Source: Streptococcus mitis SK564
Lineage (GTDB): Bacteria > Bacillota > Bacilli > Lactobacillales > Streptococcaceae
Reading direction: 5' to 3'
Length of the DNA stretch: 38,667 bases
Assembly (NCBI RefSeq): GCF_000148525.1
Contig: NZ_AEDU01000021.1
Coordinates: forward strand, 1 to 38,667
Part shown: one piece after another, positions 27,475 through 36,334 of the stretch
Layout of the letters: the number at the start of each line of letters is the position of its first letter
How positions within the stretch are numbered: position 1 is the stretch's first letter
Translations under genes and position numbers: made by a program
The notes under the pieces: generated by a model
Told to the model about the DNA's origin: nothing
The model's database searches: none
Seen by the model: only the letters and a program-made list of their open reading frames with translations

Positions 27475-28620
27475 ATGATAAAAAAATATATTACAAAAAA
27501 AGGAGAAACTAGATATCTCTTTCAAACATATCTGGGTATAGACCCTGCAACTGGAAAAGAAAAACGCACAACACGACGTGGGTTTAAAACCATTAAAGAA
27601 GCTAAAGCAGCCGAACGTGACCTTCTCTTAGATGTTGAAGAAAATGGTTTTTCAAACAATGAAGATTTCCAGAACCCTACTTTTGCTGAAGTCGCTGAGT
27701 TATGGCTTGATAGCTATAAGAGCACTGTAAAACCAACAACTTATCAGAATACTAAGAAGAAACTTGATGTTATGATTGACTCATATTTTACAGATATGAA
27801 GATTCAACAGATCAGTGTAGCTTATTGTCAGAAGGTTGCTGTCAAGTTAAGTAATCGCTATATCCTATATGCCAATTACTACTCTGTAATCAGCCGTATT
27901 TTCAAGTATGCCACTTCTATTGACATCATTAAGTCAAATCCTTTAGACAAGATTATCAAGCCTAAAAATAGGCCATTAAAGGGCAAAGAAAACTACTATA
28001 CAAAACAGGAACTAACCGAGTTTCTTAAAGTTTACAAAGCAAATTGTAAACCAGTAAACTACACTTTTTTCCACTTACTCGCTTTTTCTGGATTGAGAAC
28101 TGGAGAAGCAATTGGCCTCATGTGGTCAGATGTTGACTTTGAAAATAAGTTGTTAAGCATTTCTCGCACGGCTGTCGTGATTGGTAAAAAACAAACTGTT
28201 CAGGATCCTAAAACCAAAAGGAGTAAGAGGGTTATCACCTTAGATGATGAAACTCTGAATGTATTAAAACTCTGGAAACGACAGCAAATAAAAGAATATT
28301 TCCAGGCTGGTGTGCCTTATAAACATGATTTGAATTATATTTTTACGAACAATGACGGGGGATGGCTTTTAGCTGCAACTATGAAAGTGAAACTTTTAAG
28401 ATTCTTTCGTAAACACAATAATCTTAAAAAAATTTCGCCTCACGGGTTTAGACATACACACGCTTCTCTCCTATTTGAAGCTGGTATTACAGCAAAAATT
28501 ATTTCGGACAGATTAGGTCATAATAATGTTCAAACTACCCTTGATATGTATACCCACATCAACGATAATCAACGTGTTGAAGTCGTTAATCAGCTCATGG
28601 ATTTCATCCGATCCAGCTAA
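27475..28620 (+). CDS. int: Prophage integrase (tyrosine recombinase)
   Basis: 381 residues, AAAGGA upstream of ATG 27475. Residues 1-55 form the arm-binding AP2-like domain (KKGETRYLFQTYLGIDPATG), 65-160 the core-binding SAM-like domain, 175-375 the catalytic domain with Arg208 (FSGLRTGE), His323/Arg326 (HGFRHTHAS), His349 (LGHNN) and Tyr359 (LDMYTHI). All active-site residues are present. It is the outermost prophage gene on this side, so the attachment site should lie just downstream. Confidence 0.95.
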   Translation: MIKKYITKKGETRYLFQTYLGIDPATGKEKRTTRRGFKTIKEAKAAERDLLLDVEENGFSNNEDFQNPTFAEVAELWLDSYKSTVKPTTYQNTKKKLDVMIDSYFTDMKIQQISVAYCQKVAVKLSNRYILYANYYSVISRIFKYATSIDIIKSNPLDKIIKPKNRPLKGKENYYTKQELTEFLKVYKANCKPVNYTFFHLLAFSGLRTGEAIGLMWSDVDFENKLLSISRTAVVIGKKQTVQDPKTKRSKRVITLDDETLNVLKLWKRQQIKEYFQAGVPYKHDLNYIFTNNDGGWLLAATMKVKLLRFFRKHNNLKKISPHGFRHTHASLLFEAGITAKIISDRLGHNNVQTTLDMYTHINDNQRVEVVNQLMDFIRSS

Positions 28621-28714
28621 AAGTATAGTCGTATTCAATTTCGTATTCAATTTTACTTAACACGCTAAAACCCTAATGATTTCAAAGGATTAGCAAGCTA
28701 TGTACTATTTATGG
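28621..28714. other. Probable attR region (prophage-chromosome junction)
   Basis: The junction must lie between the integrase stop and the DUF975 gene promoter at 28715. It contains a 12-bp tandem repeat TCGTATTCAATT (28629-28640, 28641-28652), a candidate integrase arm or core site. The exact core cannot be defined because the other prophage end is not in the window. Confidence 0.55.
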
Positions 28715-28720
28715 TATAAT
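28715..28720 (+). promoter_or_regulatory. Extended -10 promoter of the DUF975 gene, possibly leaderless
   Basis: TGGTATAAT with TATAAT at 28715-28720 lies 7 bases from ATG 28727, so transcription would begin at or next to the start codon. If prophage insertion lies just upstream, the -35 region of this gene may be phage-derived. Confidence 0.55.
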
Positions 28721-28726
28721 GAGAGA

Positions 28727-29584
28727 ATGAAATACCCAAAAATTGATTTAAAAACCGTTCGTCTGCAGGCTAGACAATTTCAATCTGAAAATCCCCGCCT
28801 CTTTCTCGTCTATCTCTTACCTAGTATACTGGTCATCTTGTCTGGCTTCCTCAATCCCTTAGAGCGCATCAACGAGAGTGTTTTAGAACAACCCTTTGTA
28901 AGCGTGTTTGGCCATGTATTCCAAGCCTACCTTTTTCCACTATTAGTCTCCTTTATCGGAGCTATTCTTCTAACCAGTTCAGTCTATACAACCCTAAAAC
29001 TCATCAAGAATCCAGATACAGAACTATCCGTCAAAAATAGTCTTACTCTCTTTAACGAAGTACACTTTTCACAAACCTTTTTGACTCTACTTCTCAAACG
29101 TTTCTATCTCTTCTTATGGAGCATTCCTAGTTTGCTTGGGATTTACCTCCTTTTTTACAGTAGCTTTCTAGCAAAGAAATTCGTTGCAATCCATCCTGAA
29201 TTTCCCAATCTGGATCTCACGTCAATTGAAACTGAACGTTTCCTCATGACCTTTGGTCTTTACTTTCTAGCAAGTATCCTCTTGATGATTGTCGGAAATA
29301 GTCTCTATATTCCACAATACTATGCCTATTCGCAGGTAGAATTTCTCCTCTGTGACACCCTAGACTTAGGACAAGCCAAACCAGGACAAATCCTTAAAAC
29401 CAGCCGTTTCCTGATGAAAGACTACAAATTTCAGCGCTTTATTCTAGACCTACAACTCCTTCCTTGGTACTTCCTCAACTGGATTACATTTGGAATTGCT
29501 AGTTTCTCACTCCTACCCTACATTCAAATCAATAAAATGATTTTTTACCGAGCAGTATTGGCTCGAAAACGTCCAAAAGCTTGA
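28727..29584 (+). CDS. DUF975 family integral membrane protein
   Basis: 285 residues from ATG 28727; the frame is open 9 codons further but that part is the promoter -10. It has about five to six hydrophobic helices (for example LFLVYLLPSILVILSGFL, LFPLLVSFIGAILLTSSVY, FLMTFGLYFLASILLMIVG) and the C-terminal WYFLNWITFGIASFSLLPYI typical of DUF975. Function unknown in streptococci. First host gene next to the prophage. Confidence 0.85.
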   Translation: MKYPKIDLKTVRLQARQFQSENPRLFLVYLLPSILVILSGFLNPLERINESVLEQPFVSVFGHVFQAYLFPLLVSFIGAILLTSSVYTTLKLIKNPDTELSVKNSLTLFNEVHFSQTFLTLLLKRFYLFLWSIPSLLGIYLLFYSSFLAKKFVAIHPEFPNLDLTSIETERFLMTFGLYFLASILLMIVGNSLYIPQYYAYSQVEFLLCDTLDLGQAKPGQILKTSRFLMKDYKFQRFILDLQLLPWYFLNWITFGIASFSLLPYIQINKMIFYRAVLARKRPKA

Positions 29585-29607
29585 AGGTAACCCCTCAAGC
29601 TTTTTTC
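29578..29607. terminator. Bidirectional terminator between DUF975 and pcp
   Basis: AAGCTTGA, loop, TCAAGCTT with six T on the plus strand and TTTT on the minus strand. It ends both convergent genes. Confidence 0.85.
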
Positions 29608-29609
29608 TA

Positions 29610-30254
29610 TCAATGAGTTTCTCCACCTACCAACTTGAGATCCTGATCTCCATGTTCTATAATGGCGCCGATTGCCGCTTCTATCCCTCGCCGAATATCC
29701 ACTAAACTCATAGCTGGGGTAGTCGGTCTGTTCACCACCTGTTCCATCATATAAGGAATATGCATAAAACCTGCCTTAACATGTGGAAATTTCTTTTCTA
29801 CCAAATAGAGGGCCTGATACATCAAATGATTGCAGACAAAAGTACCTGCTGTATTGGAAACAGAGGCCGGCAAGCCCTCTTTTTTTATAGCTTGAACCAT
29901 CGCTTTAATCGGCAAACTACTAAAGTAGGCCGGAGCACCATCTGGACGAATAGGTAGGTCAATCGGTTGATTACCCTCATTATCAGGAATGCGTGCATCA
30001 TCTTGATTAATAGCTACTCGCTCAGGTGTCAAGCTAGACCTTCCACCTGCTTGGCCGATACAAAGGACAAAGTCAGGTTGATAGCGGTTCATCTCTTCTT
30101 CCAATACTTGAGCCGATTTGTGAAAGACTGTTGGCACTTCTAACCAACGGACCTCAGCACCATGGATTTCAGCTGGTAAATCTTTAATGGCCTCCAAAGC
30201 TGGATTGACCTTTTCCCCTCCAAAGGGCTCAAAACCTGTCACTAATACTTTCAT
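29610..30254 (-). CDS. pcp: Pyrrolidone-carboxylate peptidase (pyroglutamyl peptidase I)
   Basis: A 214-residue cysteine peptidase that removes N-terminal pyroglutamate from peptides in the cytoplasm. The family starts [20 protein letters not shown]; the catalytic triad is Glu78 (TPERVA), Cys141 ([10 protein letters not shown]) and His165 (GFMHIPYM). Length is normal for the family. Its start lies after the BOX element region and it ends at a shared terminator. Confidence 0.95.
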   Translation of the reverse strand: MKVLVTGFEPFGGEKVNPALEAIKDLPAEIHGAEVRWLEVPTVFHKSAQVLEEEMNRYQPDFVLCIGQAGGRSSLTPERVAINQDDARIPDNEGNQPIDLPIRPDGAPAYFSSLPIKAMVQAIKKEGLPASVSNTAGTFVCNHLMYQALYLVEKKFPHVKAGFMHIPYMMEQVVNRPTTPAMSLVDIRRGIEAAIGAIIEHGDQDLKLVGGETH

Positions 30255-30362
30255 TTCTCACTCCTCAAAACAAATTCAATGAGACTTTTTCTTAAAAACA
30301 AGTATAACATATTTCCCTTATTCTGGAGTGAAAAGGACTAGTGAGGCTAGGATTGCTCTTTG

Positions 30363-30467
30363 ATACTCAATGAAAATCAAAGAGCAAACTAGGAAGCTAG
30401 CCACAGGCTGTACTTGAGTACGGCAAGGCGACGCTGACATGGTTTGAATTTGATTTTCGAAGAGTAT
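30363..30467. repeat. BOX element (short form)
   Basis: A 105-bp repeat with imperfect inverted ends (ATACTCAATGAAAATCAAA and its counterpart TTTGATTTTCGAAGAGTAT) and the boxA core TACGGCAAGGCGACGCTGAC, which is the binding site of the widely used BOX-PCR primer. The other part (CAAACTAGGAAGCTAGCC) is boxC. No boxB module lies between them. BOX elements are mobile-like repeats of S. pneumoniae and relatives. It lies between pcp and the broken DUF1304 gene. Confidence 0.9.
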
Positions 30468-30471
30468 GAGT

Positions 30472-30834
30472 TTATTTAAAGAGTAAAATACTCATCAAGG
30501 TCAAAATAGCTGGTCCACCTTGCTTCAAAATAATTTTCTTATCTGCTGTAAGAGAGCCATAAGTCGCCGCACCAATCACAAATAAGATAAAAATAGTCAC
30601 AATTTCTAAATTCTGTGAGAAATAAATACCATACAAGATAAAAACTCCTAGCAGAGCATTATAAATCCCTTGATTTTTAAACAATGAACTTACTGACGGA
30701 CGAGCCAATTCTTCCTTGTCCATGTTAAAGACACGACTAGTCGCATCTGATTACGTTGCAATACTTTCCAAATAAAAAATGTAAAAATGCTCCAAAGCAA
30801 CGATTGTTGCTAAAATGATTGTCATAATTGACAT
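30472..30834 (-). pseudogene. DUF1304 membrane protein gene with nonsense mutation
   Basis: Start ATG 30834 with AAGGAG six bases upstream. The first 27 codons (TIILATIVALEHFYIFYLES) are followed by TAA at 30751-30753, then the frame continues open for 92 codons (DKEELARPSVSSLFKNQGIY ...) to 30472. Intact DUF1304 proteins are about 120 residues with Gln at this point, so CAA to TAA is the likely change. The remaining helices are intact; an internal start at 30723 could give an 83-residue fragment without a good ribosome site. It follows the MarR gene closely. Confidence 0.82.
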
Positions 30835-30844
30835 CTATTTCTCC

Positions 30845-31270
30845 TTAAATTTCTATATTTTCAATACCCAAAACCAATTTATTTAATAAACGGCTGAGTT
30901 CTGTTCTTTCAGACTCTGTTAAGATACTTTCCATCTCTTGCTTAACCTTGATATGTTGCAGAGGGGGATTCACTACTAACTGCTCCTTGGCATACTTCGT
31001 AGCCTCTACCAAGACTTCTCGCTGATTTTCAGGATTACGATGACGCTCCACCAAACCTTCCTTTTCCAAAATCTTGAAATGTCGGGTCAAAGCAGCCTGA
31101 TCAATCTTCAAACGCTCCTGAACTCCCATTTGATTACAGGGAGAATTCTCCAGCAAAAACAGTAAAATCTGATACCGTGTCAAACTAATCCCAAGCCTTT
31201 TTTCAAACAATTGCGTACTCGCTTGCTCAGACAAGCGGAGTTGATACAGTAAATCTTGAATCTCTATCAT
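30845..31270 (-). CDS. MarR-family transcriptional regulator
   Basis: A 141-residue winged-helix regulator: dimerisation helix at the N-terminus, wHTH at residues 28-85 (LTRYQILLFLLENSPCNQMG, QAALTRHFKILEKEGLVERH, then wing NPENQREVLV). It is 10 bases upstream of the DUF1304 gene, so the two form an operon it probably controls. Two palindromes over its own promoter suggest autorepression. Ligand unknown. Confidence 0.9.
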   Translation of the reverse strand: MIEIQDLLYQLRLSEQASTQLFEKRLGISLTRYQILLFLLENSPCNQMGVQERLKIDQAALTRHFKILEKEGLVERHRNPENQREVLVEATKYAKEQLVVNPPLQHIKVKQEMESILTESERTELSRLLNKLVLGIENIEI

Positions 31271-31286
31271 TTCTTCTTTCCTTTTG

Positions 31287-31341
31287 TTGACTTATCAATA
31301 GTTGACCAATCAATTATAATATAAAGTAAAATAAATTGCAA
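31287..31341 (-). promoter_or_regulatory. marR promoter with two tandem operator palindromes
   Basis: On the minus strand TTGCAA (31336-31341), 17 bp, TATAAT (31313-31318). Downstream lie TTGACCAATCAA (31302-31313), touching the -10, and TTGACTTATCAA (31287-31298). Both fit TTGAynnrTCAA and are 15 bp apart, typical of MarR binding near the start site. Confidence 0.75.
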
Positions 31342-31393
31342 GAATCATGCTTCAATCATTACAAAATGGTAACTTCCCATTCATATTGACAAA

Positions 31394-31444
31394 GAAAAAA
31401 CGAACGAGAATCGCTCTCTATCACGAAAGCTAGATCTCATTCGT
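31394..31444 (-). terminator. Terminator of the LysM protein gene
   Basis: On the minus strand ACGAATGAGA pairs with TCTCGTTCGT across a partly paired loop, followed by TTTTTTCTTT. It begins 25 bases after the stop. Confidence 0.75.
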
Positions 31445-31468
31445 CAAAATGATATTACCAAGTCTGAT

Positions 31469-32644
31469 TTATCCATTCATGGAAACGTGAACGTGGTCAT
31501 AGTGGTTTTCTGTCACACTACCGCGGTCTGGCATTGGGTTCCAAGTATTAGCTGGCCCATATTTGCTATCGAATGGAGCATAGAAACGTTGTTTCCAAAT
31601 AATGTAACTAATTCCACGGCTGGCCATATTTTGAATAGCATATTCCGCAATCTTATCCCCTAGTTCTGAGCTTTCTGGTACCATAAAATCGATAGCCAAA
31701 CCTTTTCCGTGATCTCCACTGTCTCCTGGACGGTAACCACTAAAGGATGTGATACCAAACAAGTTGGCAATTTCTTCTTTAAAGGCAGCCGTTTGTGGTT
31801 GAAGGCCTGCATTTTCAGATTTCGCTACTGCAAGTCCAGCATAATCAGGCGCAGCTGGAGCTGCGTAAGTTGCTGAAACTGTTTTCGTCTCTTCTGGTTG
31901 ATAAGTAGAAACTGCTGGTGTAGCTTCACTTGATGATGCTTCTTTTGCTCCTTCTGAACTTGTTGCAGTTGTTTCGGTTGCTTTTTCTGCTACTGGAATT
32001 GTAGTTGTTTCCACTGCTGACTCAGTTTGAGGGCTTTCTTGTGCTTCCTGCTTCTCAGCTGGAGTCGATTCCTGAGGAGCTGCTTCTTCAACTGGACTAG
32101 TTGTTTCGGCTGCTTGCTTCTCTGAAACAAAGTTTCCTGTAGATGGAGCGACTTCTTCTGAACTTGCTACTACTTCTTTTGTACTTGTAGTTTCTACCGC
32201 TTTTGGCGCTTCTGCAATCGGTTGAGAAAGGTCTGCAACCTGAACAGTTTGATCATCAACCGTCACTTGATTGGTTGTCAAATCTGCTGTCGCAGTTGTC
32301 ACTTCTTCACTAGAGTCTGCTTGAGGAGTTTGGATTTCAACTTCTGTTACTTCTTCAGCTTCATTGACAGTCGTTGTCAAAACAGTTTCTGGGAAAATCA
32401 AGTCCATATTAGTGATTTTATTCAAATTCGCAAGAACTGTGACATCTACACCCAAGGCTTCTGCAATGGTGCTCAAGGTATCACCATACTGTACTGTATA
32501 ACTTGTTTTGTTGTCCGTTTTAGTCAAATCATTTTGGATTTGCTCAACACTACGTGCAGTCCAAAGAACTTCTTCTGCTTGAGTTGCCAATACTGGGGCA
32601 AATGACAAGGCTACCGTTGACGCCAATAATATTCTTTTCTTCAT
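31469..32644 (-). CDS. Secreted LysM protein with C-terminal peptidase-like domain
   Basis: 391 residues with a signal peptide (KKRILLASTVALSFAPVLAT, cleavage probably after ATQA). Residues about 48-90 are a LysM peptidoglycan-binding domain (YTVQYGDTLSTIAEALGV). Residues 95-265 are a low-complexity Glu/Thr/Ser/Ala linker. The C-terminal 115 residues carry FSGYRPGDSGDHGKGLAIDF and YDHVHVSMNG, resembling the His/Asp-His zinc site of small M15-like or related cell-wall peptidases. It is exported and should act on peptidoglycan. Activity is inferred from the His-x-His pattern. Confidence 0.85.
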   Translation of the reverse strand: MKKRILLASTVALSFAPVLATQAEEVLWTARSVEQIQNDLTKTDNKTSYTVQYGDTLSTIAEALGVDVTVLANLNKITNMDLIFPETVLTTTVNEAEEVTEVEIQTPQADSSEEVTTATADLTTNQVTVDDQTVQVADLSQPIAEAPKAVETTSTKEVVASSEEVAPSTGNFVSEKQAAETTSPVEEAAPQESTPAEKQEAQESPQTESAVETTTIPVAEKATETTATSSEGAKEASSSEATPAVSTYQPEETKTVSATYAAPAAPDYAGLAVAKSENAGLQPQTAAFKEEIANLFGITSFSGYRPGDSGDHGKGLAIDFMVPESSELGDKIAEYAIQNMASRGISYIIWKQRFYAPFDSKYGPANTWNPMPDRGSVTENHYDHVHVSMNG

Positions 32645-32698
32645 TCTTTCAAATTCCTTTCAAATGAGTACCTGTCTATGATAACACAAAAAATGCAG

Positions 32699-32718
32699 AA
32701 AAAAAGCCCTCTCGGGCC
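32699..32718 (-). terminator. Probable terminator downstream of the MATE-HAD operon
   Basis: A short stem GCCC GAGA GGGC on the minus strand followed by seven T. Weak stem but strong T tract; it lies before the LysM gene promoter region. Confidence 0.5.
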
Positions 32719-32806
32719 TATTTAACAGAACTGTCTATTCCTTGTAACAAACTCGGTTGCTTGAAATAGTTTGTTAGGTCTCTGTCACAAAACTGACACA
32801 ATCTTT

Positions 32807-33430
32807 TTATTCCTCAGCCTCAAAAATACGGGAAATATCTGCTAACGCTTGAATCCTGTGATTTCCTTCATAAGTCGACTCTAAAAAGTTGATACTTTGA
32901 ATCCCACTATTCTGGGCAAATTCCACATCCAGAGTCCGATCCCCTATATAATAGGTTTTCTCAGGATCCAACTGATATTTATCTATCAGATAGGTAGCCG
33001 CTTCTGGACTTGGCTTCCGCTCAAAACCACTCTGACTGGTTAAAATCTCTGTAAAATAGGATTCCAAACCCAAGTCTCTGAGAATGGTAAGAGCATTGTC
33101 TCCCTTATGAGTGTAAACAAACTGCTGCATTCCTGCTTGGTCTGTCCAATCCAACACCTCACGCGCACCTGGCATTAAGACTACCTGGGCATTCTTTTCA
33201 GCCAGACTCTGAGCACGCACCTGATTTAGCACTTCCACATCCAGTTTTCTCTCTTCCGCCACCTGCACAAGCAAATCCTGCACCGAATACTTGAGGATAA
33301 ACTCTCTTACCTTTTCCTTATCATAAGGAATAGCAAACTGACCAAAAGTTTCCTCAATCCCTGACAAAATTGCTTCGTAAGAGTCCAATAAAGTCCCGTC
33401 TAAATCCCAAATAAAAGCTGTTTTTTGCAT
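32807..33430 (-). CDS. HAD-superfamily phosphatase (phosphoglycolate phosphatase-like)
   Basis: A 207-residue HAD IA hydrolase. Motif I is WDLDGTLLDS (Asp9, Asp11), the helical cap spans about 20-85, motif II is YTHKGDN near 110, and motifs III/IV lie in FERKPSPEAATYLI and YIGDRTLDVEFAQNSG. Likely a small-molecule phosphatase; substrate unknown. It starts 3 bases after the MATE gene stop, so they are one operon. Confidence 0.9.
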   Translation of the reverse strand: MQKTAFIWDLDGTLLDSYEAILSGIEETFGQFAIPYDKEKVREFILKYSVQDLLVQVAEERKLDVEVLNQVRAQSLAEKNAQVVLMPGAREVLDWTDQAGMQQFVYTHKGDNALTILRDLGLESYFTEILTSQSGFERKPSPEAATYLIDKYQLDPEKTYYIGDRTLDVEFAQNSGIQSINFLESTYEGNHRIQALADISRIFEAEE

Positions 33431-33433
33431 TTC

Positions 33434-34714
33434 CTATCCTTTCAAGCTCATATAGCGCTGGTAACGATAGTGTAGAAATAACCAGCGAAAACCATTATCC
33501 AAGAGAGTCCCTGCCCAAATACCAGGCAAGCCCCAACCAAGCACAATCCCCATCAGATATCCTGTTCCAATGCGGATACACCACATTCCTATACTTGTCA
33601 CATAAAAGGGAAGCCGAGCATTTCCCAATCCCTGCCAAACTGCCGTATAGATGACTGTTCCTATCGTCATAGGAGTTCCTAGTAGAGAGAAAAGTGCCAC
33701 CAAAACACTAGCTTCAACCGCTAGAGAATCAGTCGTATAGAGATGAGTTAGTGGTATACTCAAAGCATAGATACTGAAGGTCAAGGGTAACATGAGGACC
33801 AGAGAAAGCCAAAAGGTTTGCTTGCTCAAACTAGCTACTCTTTCCCAATTATCCTCTCCAACTGCTCGGGCCACTAGCATGACCGTTGCCGTAGCGACGC
33901 CAAAGGCAGGCATGTAGTTAAACTGGGTCAAAACTTCTCCGACCGCATTTCCCGCCACTGCCTCTGTCCCGAAAGACACAACCAAGGCAATGATAACGAC
34001 ATCACCAGCCCGCATCATGAGCCGCTCTCCAGCTGCTGGCAAAGCTAAGGTCAATAGTTCCTTATCTAAACCAAAAGTCGGTTTCTCAAAAGGCAACTTT
34101 AATTGCGACCATAAAATCACAAGACCTACCAAACGAGACAGAATAGTCCCCCAAGCAACACCCGCTATCCCCATATCCAGTACAAAAATAGCTAGACTGG
34201 AAAAGAGAATATTCAAAGCATTTGACAAGAGACTAATATAAAGAGGCAGACGTGGATTATGCGTTGCACGAATCAAGGAACCCAGACTGGTCACCAATCC
34301 CAAAAGAACAATCGATCCGCCTACCAAAGATAGATAGAGTCCACCACTTTCGGCCACAGTCTGTTCAGTTCCCAAAAGTCCTATCATCTCTTGCCCAGCG
34401 AAGATGGACAAAGTTCCTAAAAGGAAACTTAATAATAAGGTAATCTTCAACGCCTCAGTCACATGATAGGCTAGCTTAGACTGATCCTTCTGCCCCAAAC
34501 TTTTTGAAATAACACTGGAAATAGCAGCTCCCAGAGCGATAAAAATCGCCTGATAAATCGTGATAATATTGCCAGCTACTGAAACACCTGAAATAGCGAT
34601 TAAGCCCAAGTGAGCAACCAGATAACTATCCACCATCCCCATGAGCATCTGCAAAAAGTTTTCGCCCATAGCTGGCAAGGCAATATTAAGAATGTCTTTA
34701 TTTTTCTTAAACAA
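33434..34714 (-). CDS. MATE-family multidrug efflux transporter
   Basis: 426 residues with twelve predicted membrane helices in two halves. The start is TTG 34714 with AGGAGG five bases before. The first half contains LPAMGENFLQMLMGMVDSYL and VAGNIITIYQAIFIALGAAI, the second ALPAAGERLMMRAGDVVIIA, both typical of the DinF/NorM-like MATE fold. It would export cationic drugs using Na+ or H+. Substrate not predictable. Confidence 0.92.
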   Translation of the reverse strand: MFKKNKDILNIALPAMGENFLQMLMGMVDSYLVAHLGLIAISGVSVAGNIITIYQAIFIALGAAISSVISKSLGQKDQSKLAYHVTEALKITLLLSFLLGTLSIFAGQEMIGLLGTEQTVAESGGLYLSLVGGSIVLLGLVTSLGSLIRATHNPRLPLYISLLSNALNILFSSLAIFVLDMGIAGVAWGTILSRLVGLVILWSQLKLPFEKPTFGLDKELLTLALPAAGERLMMRAGDVVIIALVVSFGTEAVAGNAVGEVLTQFNYMPAFGVATATVMLVARAVGEDNWERVASLSKQTFWLSLVLMLPLTFSIYALSIPLTHLYTTDSLAVEASVLVALFSLLGTPMTIGTVIYTAVWQGLGNARLPFYVTSIGMWCIRIGTGYLMGIVLGWGLPGIWAGTLLDNGFRWLFLHYRYQRYMSLKG

Positions 34715-34727
34715 TCCTTCCTCCTGA

Positions 34728-34762
34728 TGAAAAGAAACTCAGTTAGTTTCCCAACCGAGTTT
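34728..34762 (-). terminator. Terminator of thrC
   Basis: On the minus strand AAACTCGGTT (complement of 34753-34762), 8-nt loop, AACTGAGTTT (34735-34744), ten pairs with one G-U, then CTTTTC. Confidence 0.72.
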
Positions 34763-34774
34763 ACTCCCTCTGTC

Positions 34775-36259
34775 TTAAAGTCCTAGATAAGCCTCAACGG
34801 CTGCTTGCATGTCAGCAGCCGCCACAGTTGTCTTATGACGAACTGGAGCTGTTTCAAGGCCATCAACTGCTGGCGGCACTGCCACTCCTGAAATATCATG
34901 TAATTGAGCCAAAGCTTCAAAGTCGCCAAGCCCTGATTTTCCAGTTACAGCTTCTACTGCAACCACTGGGAACTTGTATGGACTCGCTGTTGAAGCAATC
35001 ACTGTCTTAGTCACATCGCCAGTAGCCGCTTGGTATTTCTTATAAACTGCCGAGGCAACTGCCGTATGTGGATCCTCGATATAAGAATCTGACTCATAGA
35101 TACGCTTGATTTCTGCTGCTGTTTCTTCCTCAGTCGCATATTCTGCTGCAAAGAGGTTAAGAATCTCCGCATCAAAGTCTGTCAACTCATATTGTCCTTG
35201 CTTGTTCAAGGCATTCATGAGTTCAGCTGTTTTAACCGCATCATTACCCAAAAGATGGAAAATCAAACGCTCCAAGTTTGAAGATACCAAGATATCCATA
35301 GATGGGCTAGTTGTTACCTTAAACTCACGTTTCTTATCGTAAACACGTGTCTTGAAGAAGTCTGTCAAAACATTGTTGTCATTTGAAGCACAGATCAATT
35401 TACCAACTGGAAGACCGATTTGTTTAGCATAAAAAGCAGCCAAGATATTTCCAAAGTTTCCTGTTGGTACTGTGAAGTTGACCTTATCACCAGCCACAAT
35501 CTCACCAGTCTTGACCAACTGAGTATAGGCATAAACATAATAAACAATCTGTGGCACCAAACGACCAATATTCATAGAGTTTGCTGATGAAAATTGCAGT
35601 TTATTGGTAGCCAACTTTTCACGAAGAGCCACATCGTTAAACATATGTTTCACATTTGTTTGGGCATCATCAAAGTTACCATCAATAGCGATAACATGAG
35701 TATTGTCGCCAGTCTGAGTGGTCATTTGCAACTCTTGTACCTTGCTGACACCATCCTTTGGATAAAAGACGATAATCTCAGTACCAGGAACATCCGCAAA
35801 CCCTGCCATAGCAGCTTTCCCAGTATCACCAGATGTCGCTGTCAAAATAACGATTTTGTTCTCCAAGCCATGTTTCTTAGCAGCAGTCGTCATAAAGTAT
35901 GGCAAAATAGACAAGGCCATATCCTTAAAGGCAATCGTTGAACCATGGAACAGTTCCAAGTTATATTGGCCGTCTAATTTCACCAAAGGCGCTATAGCTG
36001 GAGTATCAAATTTGCTATCGTAGGCATTGTTGATACAGTAGTCCAACTCCTCAGCTGTAAAGTCATCTAAAAATGCTGACAAAACAAGCTTAGCAACTTC
36101 CTGATAAGAAGCATCTTTCAATTTGTCAAAGTCCAAATCTACCTTTGGATAAGTAAGCGGTGTAAACAAACCACCATCCGTTGCCAAACCTTGCAAAATT
36201 GCTTGGCTAGCAGTTACTGTATTATTGGCATCACGCGTTGATTGATAAACTAATGTCAT
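34775..36259 (-). CDS. thrC: Threonine synthase
   Basis: 494 residues. A PLP enzyme converting O-phospho-L-homoserine to L-threonine. The N-terminal motif (LVYQSTRDANNTVTASQAIL), the PLP lysine Lys112 in LFHGSTIAFKDMAL, and the phosphate-binding loop TATSGDTGKAAMAGF near 140-154 are all present, as is VPTGNFGNILAAFYAKQIGL. Length and class (long, ThrC of fungi/bacteria type II) are normal. Own promoter at 36291-36296 and own terminator. Confidence 0.96.
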   Translation of the reverse strand: MTLVYQSTRDANNTVTASQAILQGLATDGGLFTPLTYPKVDLDFDKLKDASYQEVAKLVLSAFLDDFTAEELDYCINNAYDSKFDTPAIAPLVKLDGQYNLELFHGSTIAFKDMALSILPYFMTTAAKKHGLENKIVILTATSGDTGKAAMAGFADVPGTEIIVFYPKDGVSKVQELQMTTQTGDNTHVIAIDGNFDDAQTNVKHMFNDVALREKLATNKLQFSSANSMNIGRLVPQIVYYVYAYTQLVKTGEIVAGDKVNFTVPTGNFGNILAAFYAKQIGLPVGKLICASNDNNVLTDFFKTRVYDKKREFKVTTSPSMDILVSSNLERLIFHLLGNDAVKTAELMNALNKQGQYELTDFDAEILNLFAAEYATEEETAAEIKRIYESDSYIEDPHTAVASAVYKKYQAATGDVTKTVIASTASPYKFPVVAVEAVTGKSGLGDFEALAQLHDISGVAVPPAVDGLETAPVRHKTTVAAADMQAAVEAYLGL

Positions 36260-36290
36260 TACTCTCTATCCTTTATCTATAGTCTCATCC

Positions 36291-36296
36291 ATTATA
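36291..36296 (-). promoter_or_regulatory. thrC promoter (-10)
   Basis: Extended -10 TGATATAAT on the minus strand, about 32 bases upstream of the thrC start. No attenuator with threonine codons is visible in the short leader. Confidence 0.6.
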
Positions 36297-36334
36297 TCAT
36301 GATTTTTCAGAAAATTCTCCCTTTATAAGAAAAA

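Noticed and set aside
28700..28726. Nine extra N-terminal codons for the DUF975 protein
   Set aside because: They are encoded by the promoter -10 sequence itself and are not expected to be transcribed.
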